Below are positions 33,182 through 46,155 of a stretch of DNA of 46,829 bases, piece by piece. The translations under genes and the position numbers were made by a program. Location: positions 1-46,829 of the forward strand of contig SZWC01000574.1 of NCBI GenBank assembly GCA_023375785.1, written 5' to 3'. The stretch comes from Penium margaritaceum (taxonomy: Eukaryota > Streptophyta > Zygnematophyceae > Desmidiales > Peniaceae). Within the stretch, counting starts at the first letter, position 1. Every line of letters begins with the position of its first letter. The notes beneath the pieces are model-generated. The model was given only the letters and a program-made list of their open reading frames with translations, had not been told where the DNA came from and made no database searches.

Positions 33182-34601
33182 ACATTACATGTGCCTTGTG
33201 ATTGGGCACTCCGAATGTGGCTGACTTGTGTTACAATTCGTAGAAGTTAAAGTCACTTGGTAAACGTTGTGGTCATGGTCAGTGGCACATGCCAACTTTG
33301 TAAAGGCATTGCGCACAATAGCCGTGCCAAGCCACTGGTTTTTTACCTTGTGTATACCTGCAAGGTCATGCATATTAGATGTGCACTGTGATTGGGAACT
33401 CTGACCGTGGCTGACTTGTGTTACGATTCGTTAAGTTAAAGTCACTTGGTAAACTTCGTGGTCATGGTCAGTGGCACATGCCGATTTGTTAAGGCATTGC
33501 GCACAATAGCCACACCAAGCAACCAGTATTATACATTGTTTGCACCTTTAAGATCATGCCTGGTACATCTGCACTATGGTTGGACACTATGACCGTGGGT
33601 GACGCGTGTTATGATTCGTAGCCATTCAAGGTACTTGGTAAACAGTGTGGTTATGGTCAGTGACACATGCCAACTTTGTCAAGGCATTGCCCACAATAGC
33701 CGTGCCAAGCCACCAGTTTTTTACCTTCTTTATGCCTGCAAGGTCATTCATATTAGATGTGTACTGTGATTGGGCACTCTGATCGTGGCTGACTCGTGTT
33801 ACGATTTGTAGAAGTTAAAGTCAATTGGTAAACTTTGTGGTCATGGTCAGTGGCACATGCCAACTTTGTCAGGTCATTGCGCACAATAGCCACACCGAGA
33901 CACCAGTATTCTACCTTGATTGTACCTGCAAGATCATGCCTAGTACATCTGCACTGTGATTGGACACTCTGAAGGTGGCTGAATCATGTTATGATCAATA
34001 GAAGCAAAAGTCACTTGGATACAGTTGTGGTCGTGGTCCGTGGAACATGCCAACTTTGTCAGGGCATTACGCACAATAGCCACACCGAGCCACCAGTATT
34101 CTACCTTGTTTGTACATGCAAGATCATGCGTAGTACATCTGCACTGTCATTGGACACTCTGACCGTGGCTGACTCTTCTTATGATTCATAGCCATTCAAG
34201 GTAATTGGTAAACTTTGTGGTCATGGTCAGTGGCACATGCCAACTTTGTCAAGGCATTGCGCACAATACCGACACCGAAGCACCAGTATTATACCTTTTT
34301 TGCACCTGCAAGATCATGCTTAGTACATCTGCACTGTGATTGGACAATCGAACCATGGCTGACTCGTGTTATGATTCATAGCTGTTTAATGTACTTGGTA
34401 AACGTTGTGGTCATGGTCAGTGGCACATGTCAACTTTGTCAGGGCATTGTGCATAATAGCCGTGCCAAGCTACCGGTTTTTTACCTTGCTTATAACAGCA
34501 AGGTCATGCCTACTAGATGTGCATTGTGCTTGGGTACTCTGAATGTGGCTGACGTGTGTTACAATTTGTAGAAGATAAAGTCATTTGGTAAACTATGTAG
34601 T

Positions 34602-34665
34602 CATGGTCAGTGGCACATGCCAACTTTGGTGGGCATGGTCAGTGGTACATGCCAACATTGTGAAG
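34602..34665 (-). repeat. 32-bp partial tandem duplication within a monomer
   Basis: CATGGTCAGTGGCACATGCC (34602) is repeated as CATGGTCAGTGGTACATGCC (34634). The monomer interval becomes 222 bp (34443 to 34665). Confidence 0.85.
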
Positions 34666-34824
34666 GCATTGCACATAATAGCCACACTGAGCCACTATTA
34701 CTCTACCTTTTTGTACCTGCAAGATCATGCCTAGTATATATGCTCTGTTATTGGACACACTGACCGTGGCTGACTCGTGTTATGATCAATAGAAGTAAAA
34801 GTCACTTTGATACATTTGTGGTCA

Positions 34825-35595
34825 TGGTCAGTGGCACATGCCAACTTTGTCAGGACATTGCGCACAATAGCCACACTGAGCCACCAGTATTCTACCTTGT
34901 TTATACCTGCAAGGTCATGCCTAGTACATCTGCACTGTCATTGGACACTCTGAGCATGGCTGACTCGTGTTATGAGTCATAGCCGTTTAAAGTACTTGGT
35001 AAACTTTGTGGACATGGTCAGTGGCACATACCAACTTTGTGAAGGCATTGCGCACAATAGTCGTGCCAAGCCACCGGTTTTTACCTTGCTTATACCTGCA
35101 AGGTCATGCCTAGCACATCTAAACTGTAATTGGGCACTCTGACTGTGGCTGACTTGTGTTATGACTCGTAGATGTTAAAGTTACTTGGTAAACTTTGTGG
35201 TCATGGTCAGTGGCACATGCCAACTTTGTCAAGGCATTTCACACAATAGCCGTGCCAAGCCACGGGTTTCTTACCTTGTTTATACCTGCAAGGTCATGTA
35301 TATTAGATGTACACTGTGATTGAGTACGCAGACCGTGGTTGACTCGTGTAACGATTCGTAGAAGTTAACGTCACTTGGTAAACGTTGTGGTCATGGTCAG
35401 TGGCACATGCCAACATTGTCAAGGCATTGCGCACAATAGCCATTCCGAGCCACCAGTATTCTACCTTGTTTGAACCTTCAACATCATGCCTCGCACATCT
35501 GCACTGTGATTGGAAACTCTGACCATGGCTGACTTGTGTTATGATCAATAGAAGTAAAAGTCACTTGGATACATTTGTGGTCATGGTCAGTCGCA
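34825..35595 (-). repeat. Reverse-array paralogous block, copy 2 (partner 30430-31200)
   Basis: Partner of 30430-31200 by the ordered rare variants listed there. Confidence 0.8.
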
Positions 35596-37194
35596 CATGC
35601 CAACTTTGTCAAGGCATTGCCCACAATAGCCGTGCCAAGCCACCGGTTTTTTACCTTGTGTATACGTGCAAGGTCATGCCTAGTACATCTGAACTGTGAT
35701 TGGGCACTCTGACTGTGGCTGAATTGTGTTACGATTCGTAAAAGTTAAAGTCACTTGGTAAACTTTGTGGTCATGGTCCGTGGCACATGCCAACTTTAAC
35801 AAGGCATTGCGAACAATAGCCACACCGAGCCACCAATATTCTACCTTGTTTGCACCTGCAAGATCATGCCTACTATATCTGCACTGTGATTGGACACTCT
35901 GACAGTGGTTGACTTGTGTTATGATCAATAGAAGTAAAAGTCACTTGGATACATTTGTGGTCATGATCAGTGGAACATGCCAACTTTGTCAAGGCATTGC
36001 GCACAATAGCCACACCGAGCCACCCCTATTCTACCTTGTTTGTACCTGCAAGATTTAGCCCAGTATATGTGCACTATGATTGGACACTCTAACCATGGCT
36101 GACTCGTGTTGTTTTTTATAGCCGTTTAAGGTACTTGGTAAACTTTGTGGACATGGTCAGTGGCACATGCCAGTTTTTTCAAGGCCTTGCGCACAATAGC
36201 CATGCCAAGCCACCAGTTTTTAACCTTTTTTATACCTGCAAGGTCATGCCTAGTACATCTGAACTGTGATTTGGGCACTCTGACTGTGGCTGAATTGTGT
36301 TACGATTCGTAAAAGTTAAAGTCACTTGGTAAACTTTGTGGTCATGGTCAGTGGCACATGCCAACTTTGTCAATGCATTGCTCACAATAGCCACACTGAG
36401 ACACCAGTATTCTACCTTGTTTGCACTTGCAATATCATGCCTAGTACATCTGTACTGTGATTGGAAACTCTGACCGTGGCTGATTCATGTTATGATCATT
36501 AGAAGTAAAAGTCACTTGGATACATTTGTGGTCATGGTCAGTCGCACATGCCAACTTTGTCAAGGCATTGCGCACAATAGCCACACCGAACCACCAGTAC
36601 TCTACCTTGTTTATACATATAACGTCATGCCCAGTATATCTGCACTGTGATTGGACACTCAGACCGTGGCTGACTCATGTTATGATTCATATTCATTCAA
36701 GGTACTTGGTAAACGTTGTGGTCATGGTCAGTGGCACATGCCAACATTGTCAAGGCATTGCGCAGAATAGACGTGCCAAGCCACCGGTTTTTTACCTTGT
36801 TTGTACCTGCAAGATCATGCCTAGTGCATCTGAACTGTGATTGGGCACTCTGACTGTGGCTGATTCGTGTTACGATTCGTAGGAGTTAAAGTCACTTGGT
36901 AAACCTTGTGGTCATGGTCAGTGGCACATGCCAACTTTGTCAATGCATTGCACACAATAGCCACACCGAGCCACCAGTATTCTACCTTGTTTATGCCTAC
37001 AAGGTCATGCCTAGTATATCTGCACAATGATTGGACACTCTGACCGTGACTGACTCGTGTTATGATCAATATAAGTAAAAGTCACTTGGATACATTTGTG
37101 GTCATGGTCAGTGGCACATGCCAACCTTGTCAAGGTATTGCGCACAATAGCCACACCAAGCCACCAGTATTCTACCTTGTTTGCACCTGCAAGG

Positions 37195-38165
37195 TCATGC
37201 CCAGTATATCTGCAATGTGAGTGGACACTCTGACCGTGGCCAATTCGTGTTATGATTCATAGCCGTTTAAGGTACGTGGTAAACTTTGTGGTCATGGTCA
37301 GTGGCCCATGCCAACTTTGTCAAGGCATTGCGCACAATAGCCGTGCCAAGACACCGGTCCCTTACCCTCTTTATACCTGCAAGGTCATCCCTAGTACATA
37401 TGAGTTGTGATTGGGCACTCTGACTGTGGCTGACTCGTGTTACAATTCGGAGAAGTTAAAGTCACATGGTAAACTTTGTGGTCATGGTCAGTCGCACGTG
37501 CCAACTTTGTCAAGGCACTGCACACAATAGCCGTGCCAAGACACCGGTTATTTACCCTGTCTATACCTGCAAGGTCATGCATATTAGATGTACACTGTGA
37601 TTGGACACTCCGACCTTGGCTGTCACGTGTTACAATTCAAAGAAGTTAAAGTCACTTGGTAAACTTTGTGGTCATGGTCAGTGGCACATGCCAACCTTGT
37701 CAAGGCACTGTGCACAATAGCCACACCGAGCCACCAGTATTCTACCTCATTTATACCTGCAAGATCATGCACACTACATGTGCACTGTGATTGGAAACTC
37801 TGACCGTGGCTGACTCGTGTTATGATTCATATTCGTTTAAGGTACTTGGTAAACTTTGTGGTCATGGTGAGTGCCACATGCCAACTTTGTCAAGGCATTG
37901 CGCAGAATAGCCGTGCCACACCACATGTTTTTTTTCCTTGTTTCTAACTGCAATGTCATGTCTAGTACATCTAAAGTATGATTGGACGCTCTGACCGTGG
38001 CTGACTCGTTTTACGATTCGTATAAGTTAAAGTCACTTGGTAAACTTTGTGGTCATGGTCTGTGGCACATGCCAACTTTGTCAGGGCATTGCGCACAATA
38101 GCCACACCGAGCCACCAGTATTGTACCTTGTTTATACCTGCAAGGTCATGCATATTAGATGTGCA
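37195..38165 (-). repeat. Three-copy block, copy 1
   Basis: The block is marked by CTGCAATGTGAGTGGACAC (from about 37210), AGACACCGGT with unusual linkers, CAATTCAAAGAAG and CCACATGTTTTTTTTCC. The same ordered markers recur at 40425-41395 and 44805-45775. Offsets are 3230 bp (17 monomers) and 4380 bp (about 23 monomers). Confidence 0.8.
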
Positions 38166-38300
38166 CTGTGATTAGGCACTCTGACTGTGGCTGACTCGTG
38201 TTACGATCCATATATGTTAAAGTCACTTGGTAAACTTTGTGGTCATGGTCAGTGGCACATGCCAACGTTTACAAGGCATTGCGCACAATAGCCACACCCA

Positions 38301-41300
38301 GCTACCAGTATTCTACCTTGTTTGAACCTGTAAGATCATTCCTTGTACTTTTGCATTGTGATTGGACACTCTGACCGTGGCTGACTCGTGTTATGATTCA
38401 AAGCCGTTTAATGTACTTGGTAAACTTTGTGGGCATGGTCAGTGGCACATGCGAACTTTGTCAATGCATTACTCACAAAAGCCACACCAAGTCACCAGTA
38501 TTCTACCTTGTTTGCACGTGCTAGATCATGCCTAGTACATCTGCACTGTGATTGGACACTCTGACCGTGGCGGACTCGTGTTATGATCAATAGAAGTAAA
38601 AGTCACTAGGATATGTTTGTGGTCATGGTCAGTGGCACATGCCAACGTTTTCAATGCATTCCACGCAATAGACACACCGAGCCACCAGTATTCTACCTTG
38701 TTTGCACTTGCAAGATCATGCCTAGTACATCAGCACTGTGATTGGACACTCTGACCGTCGTATACTCGTGTTATGATTCATAGCCGTTTAAGGTACTTGG
38801 TAAACTTTGTGCTCATGGTCAGTGCCACATGCCAGCTCTGTCAAGGCGTTGCCCACAATAACCGTGCCAAGCCACACGTTTTTTACCTTGTTTATACATG
38901 CAAGGTCATGCCTAGTACATCTAAACTGTGCTTGGGTACTCTGACCGTGGCTGACTCGTGTTACGATTCGTAGAAGTTAAAGTCACTTGGTAAACTTTGT
39001 AGTCATGGTCAGTGGCACATGCCAACTTTGTCAAGGCATTGCGCACAATTTACACACCGAGCCACCAGTATTCTATCTTGTTTGGACCTGCAAGATCATG
39101 CCTAGTAGATCTGCATTGTGATTGGACACTCTGACCGTGGGTGACTCGTGTTATGATCAATAGAAGTAAAAGTCACTTGGATACATTTGTGGTCATGGTC
39201 AGTGACACGTGCCAACTTTGTCAAGGCATTGCGCACAATAGCCACACCGAGCCACCAGTATTCTACCTTGTTTATACCTGTAAGGACATGCCCAATATAT
39301 CTGCACTGTGATTGGACACTCTGACTGTGGCTCACTCGTGTTATGATTCATAGCCGTTTAAGGTACTTGGTAAACTTCGTGGTCATGGTCAGTGGCATGT
39401 GCCAACTTTGTCAAGGCATTGTGCACAATAGTCGTGCCAATACACTGGTTTTTTACCATGTTTATACATGCAAGGTCATGCATATTAGATGTGCACTGTG
39501 ATTGGGCACTCCGACTCTGGCTGACATGTGTTACGATTCAAAGACGTTAACTCACTTGGTAAACCTTGTGGTCATGGTCAGTGGCACATGCCAACTTTGT
39601 CAAGGTATTGCTCACAATAGCCACACTGAGCCACCAGTATTCTACCTTGTTTATACCTACAAGGTCATGCCTAGTATATATGCACTGTTATTGGACACTC
39701 TGACCGTGACCCAGTCGTGTTATGATCAATAGAAGTAAAAGTCACTTGGATACATTTGTGGTCATGGTCAGTGGCACATGCCAACCTTGTCAAGGCATTG
39801 CGCACAATAGCCGTGCCAAGCCGTCAGTTTTGTATCTTGCTTATACATGCAAGGTCATGCATATTAGATGTGCACTATGATTGGGCACTCTGACTGTGGC
39901 TGACTCATGTTACGATTCGTATAAGTTAAAGTCACTTGGTAAACTTTGTGCTCATGGTCAGTGGCACATGCCAACTTTGTCAAGGCATTACGCACAATAG
40001 CCACACCGAGCCAACAGTGTTCTACCTTGTTTGTACTTGCAAGGTCATGCCTAGTACAGCTGCACTGTGATTGGACACTCTGACCGTGGCTGACTCGTGT
40101 TATGATTCATAGCCGCTTAAGGTACTTGGTAAACTTTGTGGTCATGATCAGTGGCCCATGCCAACTTTGTCATGGCATTGCGCACAATAGCCATCCGAAG
40201 CCACCAGTATTCGACCTTGTTTGCACCTCCAAGATCATGCCTAGTATATCTGCACTGTGATTGGACACTCTGACCGTGGCTGCCTCGTGTTATGATCAAT
40301 AGAAGTAAAAGGCACTTGGATACATTTGTGGTCATGGTCAGTGGCACATGCCAGCTTTGTCAAGGCATTGCGCACATTAGCCACACCGAGCCACCAGTAT
40401 TATACCTTGTTTGCACGTGCAAGGTCATGCCCAGTTTATCTGCAATGTGAGTGGACACTCTGACTGTGGCCAACTCGTGTTATGATTCATAGCCGTTTAA
40501 GGTACTTGGTAAACTTTGTGGTCAAGGTCAGTGGCCCATGCCAACTTTGTCGAGTCATTGCGCACAATAGCCATGCCAAGACACCGGTTTTTTACCCTGT
40601 TTATATCTGCAAGGTCATCCCTAGTACATCTGATTTGTGATTGGGCACTCTTACTGCGGCTGACTCGTGTTACAATTCGTAGAAGTTAAAGTCACATGGT
40701 AAACTTTGTGGTCATGGTAAGTGGCACGTGCCAACTTTGTCAAGGCATTGCGCACAATAGCCGTGCCAAGATACCGGTAATTTACCCAGTTTATACCTGC
40801 AAGGTCATGCATATTAGATGTACACTGCGACTGGGCACTCCGACCGTGGATGACACGTGTTACAATTCAAAGAAGTTAAAGTCACTTGAATAACTCTGTG
40901 GTCATGGTCAGTGGCACATGCTAACTTTGTCAAGACACTGCGCACAATAGCCACAGCGAGCCACCAGTATTCTACATTGTTTATACCTGTAATATCGTGC
41001 ACAGTACATATGCACTGTGATTGGACACTCTGACCGTGGCTGACTCGTGTTATGATTCATAGCCGTTTAATGTACTTGGTAAACTTTGTGGGCATGGTGA
41101 GTGCCACATGCCAACTTTGACAAGGCTTGCGAAGAATAGCCGTGCCACGCCACATGTTTTTTTCCTTGTTTTTACCTGCAAGGTCATGTCCAGTACATCT
41201 GAATGGTGATTGGACGCTCTGACCGTGGCTGACTCGTGTTAGGATTCGTAGAAGTTAAAGTCACTTTGTAAACTTTGTGGTCATGGTCAGTGGCACATGC

Positions 41301-42475
41301 CAACGTTGTCAAGGCATTGCGCACAATAGCCACACTGAGCCACCAATATTCTGCCTTGTTTATACCTGCAAGGTCATGCCCAATACATTTGCACTGTGAT
41401 TGGGCACTCTAACTGTGGCTGACTCGTGTTAAGATTCGTAGAAGTTAAACTCACTTCGTAAACTTTGTGGTCATGGTCAGTGGCACATGCCGACTTTGTC
41501 AAGGCATTGCGCACAAAAGCCACACCGAGCCACCAGTATTCTACCTTGCTTGAACATGCAAGACCATGCATAGTACATCTGCACTGTGATTGGACACTCT
41601 GACCGTGGCTGACTTGTGTTATGATCAATAGAAGTAAAGGTCACTTGGATACATTTGTGGTCATGATTAGTGACACGTGCCAACTTTATCAAGGCATTGC
41701 GCACAAAAGCCACACCGAGCCACAATTATTCTACCTTGTTTATACCTGTAAGGTCCTGCCCGGTATACCTGCAATGTGATTGGACACTCTTACCGTGGCT
41801 GACTCGTGTTATGATTCATAGCCGTTTAAGGTACTTGGTTAACTTTGTGGTCATGGTCAGTGGCACATGCCAAGTTTGTCAAGGCATTGGGCACAAAAGC
41901 CGTGCCAAGATACCAGTTTTTTTCCTTGTTTATACGTGCAAGGTCATGCATATTAGATGTTCGCTGTGATTGGGCACTCTGACCGTGGCTGACTCGTGTT
42001 ACGATTCGTAGAAGTTAAAGTCACTTGGTAAACTTTGTGGTCATGGTCTGTGGCACATGCCAACTTTGTCAGGGCATTGCGCACAATAGCCACACCGAGC
42101 CACCAGTATTGTACCTTGTTTATACTTGTAAGGTCATGCCATGTATATCTACACTGTGATTGCACACTCTGACCGTGGCTGACTCGTATTATGATCAATA
42201 GAAGTAAATGTCACTTGGATACATTTGTGGTCATGGTCAGTGGCACATGCCAGCTAAGTCAAGGCAATGCGCGCAATAGCCATGCCAAGCCACTGGTTTT
42301 TTACCTTGTTTGTAAATGCAAGGTCATGCATATTAGATGTTCACTGTGATAAGGCACTCTGACTGTGGCTGACTCGTGTTGCGATTCAAAGATGTTAAAG
42401 TCACTTGGTAAACTTTGTGGTCATGGTCAGTGGCACATAACGTTTTCAAGGCATTGCGCACAATAGCCACACCCA
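38301..42475 (-). repeat. Long-range repeat period, copy 1 (about 4.18 kb, 22 monomers)
   Basis: A distinctive C/B linker, CCCAGCTACCAG, with GATCATTCC and GTACTTTTGCA, starts at 38301 and recurs at 42476 (CAGAATTC, TTACTAGTACTTTTACA) and at 46470. The following CGGACTCGTG, CACTAGGATAT and CCAACGTTTTCAA variants recur at 38571 and 42940 (offset 4369). Order is mostly kept, with indels of whole monomers. Confidence 0.75.
40425..41395 (-). repeat. Three-copy block, copy 2
   Basis: The markers match 37195-38165. It is especially close to 44805-45775: ATACCGGTAATTTACCCAG here against ATACCGGAAATTTACCCAG there. Copies 2 and 3 are therefore likely the younger pair. Confidence 0.8.
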
Positions 42476-44804
42476 GCTACCAGAATTCTACCTTGTTTGA
42501 ACCTGTAAGATCATTACTAGTACTTTTACATTGAGATTGGACACTCTGACTGTGGCTGACTCCTGTTATGATCAATAGACGTAAACGTAGCTTGGATACA
42601 TTTGTGGTCATGGTCTGTGGCACATGCCAACTTTGTCAAGGTATTCCACACAATAGCCACACCGAGTCACCCGTATTATACCTTGTTTATACCTGTAACG
42701 TCATGCCCAGTATATCTTCGCTGTGCTTGGACACTCTGACCGTGGCTGACTCGTGTTATGATTCATAGCCGTTTAATGTAATTGGTAAACTTTGTGGTCA
42801 TGGTCAGTGGCACATGCCAACTTTCTTTGTCAAGGCATTGCACATAATAGCCACACCGAGTCACCAGTATTCTACCTTGTTTGCACGTGCAAGATCATGC
42901 CTAGTACATCTGCACTGTGATTGGACACTCTGACCGTGGCGGACTCGTGTTATGATCAATAGAAGTAAAAGTCACTAGGATATATTTGTGGTCATGGTCA
43001 GTGGCACATGCCAACGTTTTCAAGGCATTCCACACAATAGCCACACCGAGCCACCAGTATTCTACCTTGTTTGCACTTGCAAGATCATGCCTAGTACATC
43101 AGCACTGTGATTGGACACTCTGACCGTGGTTGACTCGTGTTATGATTCATAGCCGTTTAAGGTACTTGGTAAACTCTGTGGTCATGGTCAGTGCCACATG
43201 CCATCTTTGTCAAGGCATTGCGCACAATAACCATGCCAAGCCACACGTTTTTACCTTGTTTATACCTGCAAGGTCATGCCTAGTACGTCTAAACTGTGAT
43301 TGGGCACTCTGACCGTGGCTGACTCGTGTTACGATTCGTAGAAGTTAAAGTCACTTGGTACACTTTGTGGTCATGGTCAGTGGCACATGCCAACTTTGTC
43401 AAGGCATTGCGCACAATAGCCTTACCGAGCCACCAGTACTCTACCTTGTTTATACCTATAACGTCATGCCTAGTTAATCTGCATTGTGATTGGACACTCT
43501 GACCGTGGGTGACCCGTGTTATGATCAATAGAAGTCAAAGTCACTTGGATACATTTGTGGTCATGTTCAGTGACACGTGCCAACTTTGTCAAGGCATTGC
43601 GCACAATAGCCACACTGAGCCACCAGTATTCTACATTGTTTATACCTGTAAGGTCATGCCCAGTATATCTGCACTGTCATTGGACACTCTGACCGTGGCT
43701 GACTTGTGTTATGATTCATATCCGTTTAAGGTACTTGGTAAACTTTGTGGTCATGGTCAGTGGCACGTGCCAAATTTGTCAAGGCATTGTGCACAATAGC
43801 CGTGCGAAGACACCGGTTTTTTACCCTGTTTATACCTGCAAGGTCATGCATATTAGATGTGCACTGTGATTGGGCAATCCGACTCTGGCTGAAATGTGTT
43901 ACGATTCAAAGACGTTTAACGCACTTGGTAATCCTTGTGGTCATGGTCAGTGGCACATGCCATCTTTGTCAAGGCATTGCGCACAATAGCCACACTGAGC
44001 CACCAGTATTCTACCTTGTTCATACCTACAAGGTCATGCCCAGTATATCTGCACTGTGATTGGACACTCTGACCGTGACTGACTCGTGTTATGATCAATA
44101 GAAGCAAAAGTCACTTGGATACTGTTGTGGTCATGGTCAGTGGCACGTGTCAACCGTGTTAAGGCATTGCGCACAATAGCCGTGCCAAACCACCGGTTTT
44201 TTTATCTTGTTTATACATGCAAGGTCATGCATATTACATGTGCACTATGATTGGGCAATCTGACTGTGGCTGACTCATGTTACGATTCGTAGAAGTTAAA
44301 GTCACTTGGTAAACTTTGTGGTCATGGTCAGTGGCACATGCCAACTTTGTCAAGGCATTGCGCACAATAGCCACACCAAGCCAACAGTGTTCTACCTTGT
44401 TTGTACCTGCAAGGTCATGCCTAGTATAGCTGCACTGTGATTGGACACTCTGACCGTGGCTGACTCGTGTTATGATTCATAGCCGCTTAAGGTACTTGGT
44501 AAACTTGGTGGTCATGACCAGTGTCCCATGCCAACTTTGTCATGGCATTGCGCACAATAGCCACCCGAAGCCACCAGTATTGTACCCTGTTTGCACCTCC
44601 AAGATCATGCTTAGTACATCTGCACTGTGATTGGACACACTGACCGTGGCTGCCTCGTGTTATGATGAATAGAAGTGAAAGTCACTTGGATACACTTGTG
44701 GTCATGGTCAGTGGCACATGCCAAATTTGTCAAGGCACTGCGCACAATAGCCACACCGAGCCACAAGCATTCTACCTTGTTTGCACCTGCAAGGTCATGC
44801 CCAG

Positions 44805-45775
44805 TATATCTGCAATGTGAGTGGACACTCTGACCGTGGTCAACTCGTGTTATGATTCATAGCCGTTTAAGGTACTTGGTAAACTTTGTGGTCATGGTCA
44901 GTGGCCCATGCCAACTTTGTCAAGTCATTGCGCACAATAGCCGTGCCAAGACACCAATTTTTTACCCTGTTTATATCTGCAAGGTCATCCCTAGTACATC
45001 TGATTTGTGATTGGGCACTCTGACTGTGGCCGACTCGTGTTACAATTTGTAGAAGTTAAAGTCACATGGTAAACTTTGTGGTCATGGTCAGTGGCACGTG
45101 CCAGCTTTGTCAAGTCATTGCGCACAATAGCCGTGTTAAGATACCGGAAATTTACCCAGTTTATACCTGCAAGGTCATGCATATAAGATGTACACTGTGA
45201 TTGGGCACTCCGGCTGTGGCTGACACGTGTTACAATTGAAAGAAGTTAAAGTCACTTGGTAAACTATGTGGTCATGGTCAGTGGCACATGCCAACTTTGT
45301 CAAGACACTGCGCACAATAGCCACACCGTGCCACCAGTATTCTACCTTAGTTATACCTGTAAGATCATGCACAGTACATATGCACTGTGATTGGACACTC
45401 TGACCGTGGCTGCCTTGTGTTATGATTCATAGCCATTTAATGTACTTGGTAAACTTTGTGGGCATGGTGAGTGCCACATGCCAACTTTGTCAAGGCATTG
45501 CGCAGAATAGCCGTGCCACGCCACAGGTTTTTTAACTTGTTTATACCTGCAAGGTCATGTCCAGTACATCTGAGCTGTGATTGGACGCTTTGACCGTGGC
45601 TGACTCGTGTTAGGATTCGTAGAAGTTAAAGTCACTTGGTAAACTTTGTGGTCATGGTCAGTGGCACATGCCAACTTTGTCAAGGCATTGCGCACAATAG
45701 CCACACAGAGCCACCAATATTCTACTTTGTTTATATTTGCAAGGTTATGCCCAATACATCTGCACTGTGATTGGG
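44805..45775 (-). repeat. Three-copy block, copy 3
   Basis: Same ordered markers as copies 1 and 2. Similarity to the copy 2 surroundings also extends outwards: CCAACAGTGTTCTACC at about 40012 and 44382, and the CCGAAGCCACCAGTATT variant at about 40195 and 44565. The shared segment with copy 2 is therefore longer than 1 kb. Confidence 0.8.
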
Positions 45776-45919
45776 CACTCTAACTGTGGCTGACGCGTGT
45801 TAAGATTCGTAGAAGTTAAACTCACTTCGTAAACTTTGTGGTCATGGTCAGTGGCACACGCCAACTTTGTCAAGGCATCGCGCACAATAGCCACACCGAG
45901 CCACCAGTATTCTACCTTG

Positions 45920-46155
45920 TTTAGACCTGTAAGGTCCTGCCCGGTATACCTGCACTGTGATTGGACACTCTGACCGTGGCTGACTTGTGTTATGATCAAT
46001 AGAAGTAAAAGTCACTTGGATACATTTGAAGTCATGGTTAGTGACACGTACCAACTTTATCAAGGCATTGCGCACAATAGCCACACCGAGCCACCAGTAT
46101 TCTACCTTGTTTAGACCTGTAAGGTCCTGCCCGGTATACCTGCACTGTGATTGGA
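45920..46155 (-). repeat. Adjacent near-identical B-end segments
   Basis: The segment with GACCTGTAAGGTCCTGCCCG and GTATACCTGCACTGTGATTGG at about 45924 is repeated in the next monomer at about 46114, where neighbours have GGTCATGCCCAGTATATC. A related copy is at about 41745. This indicates a recent one-monomer duplication. Confidence 0.75.
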
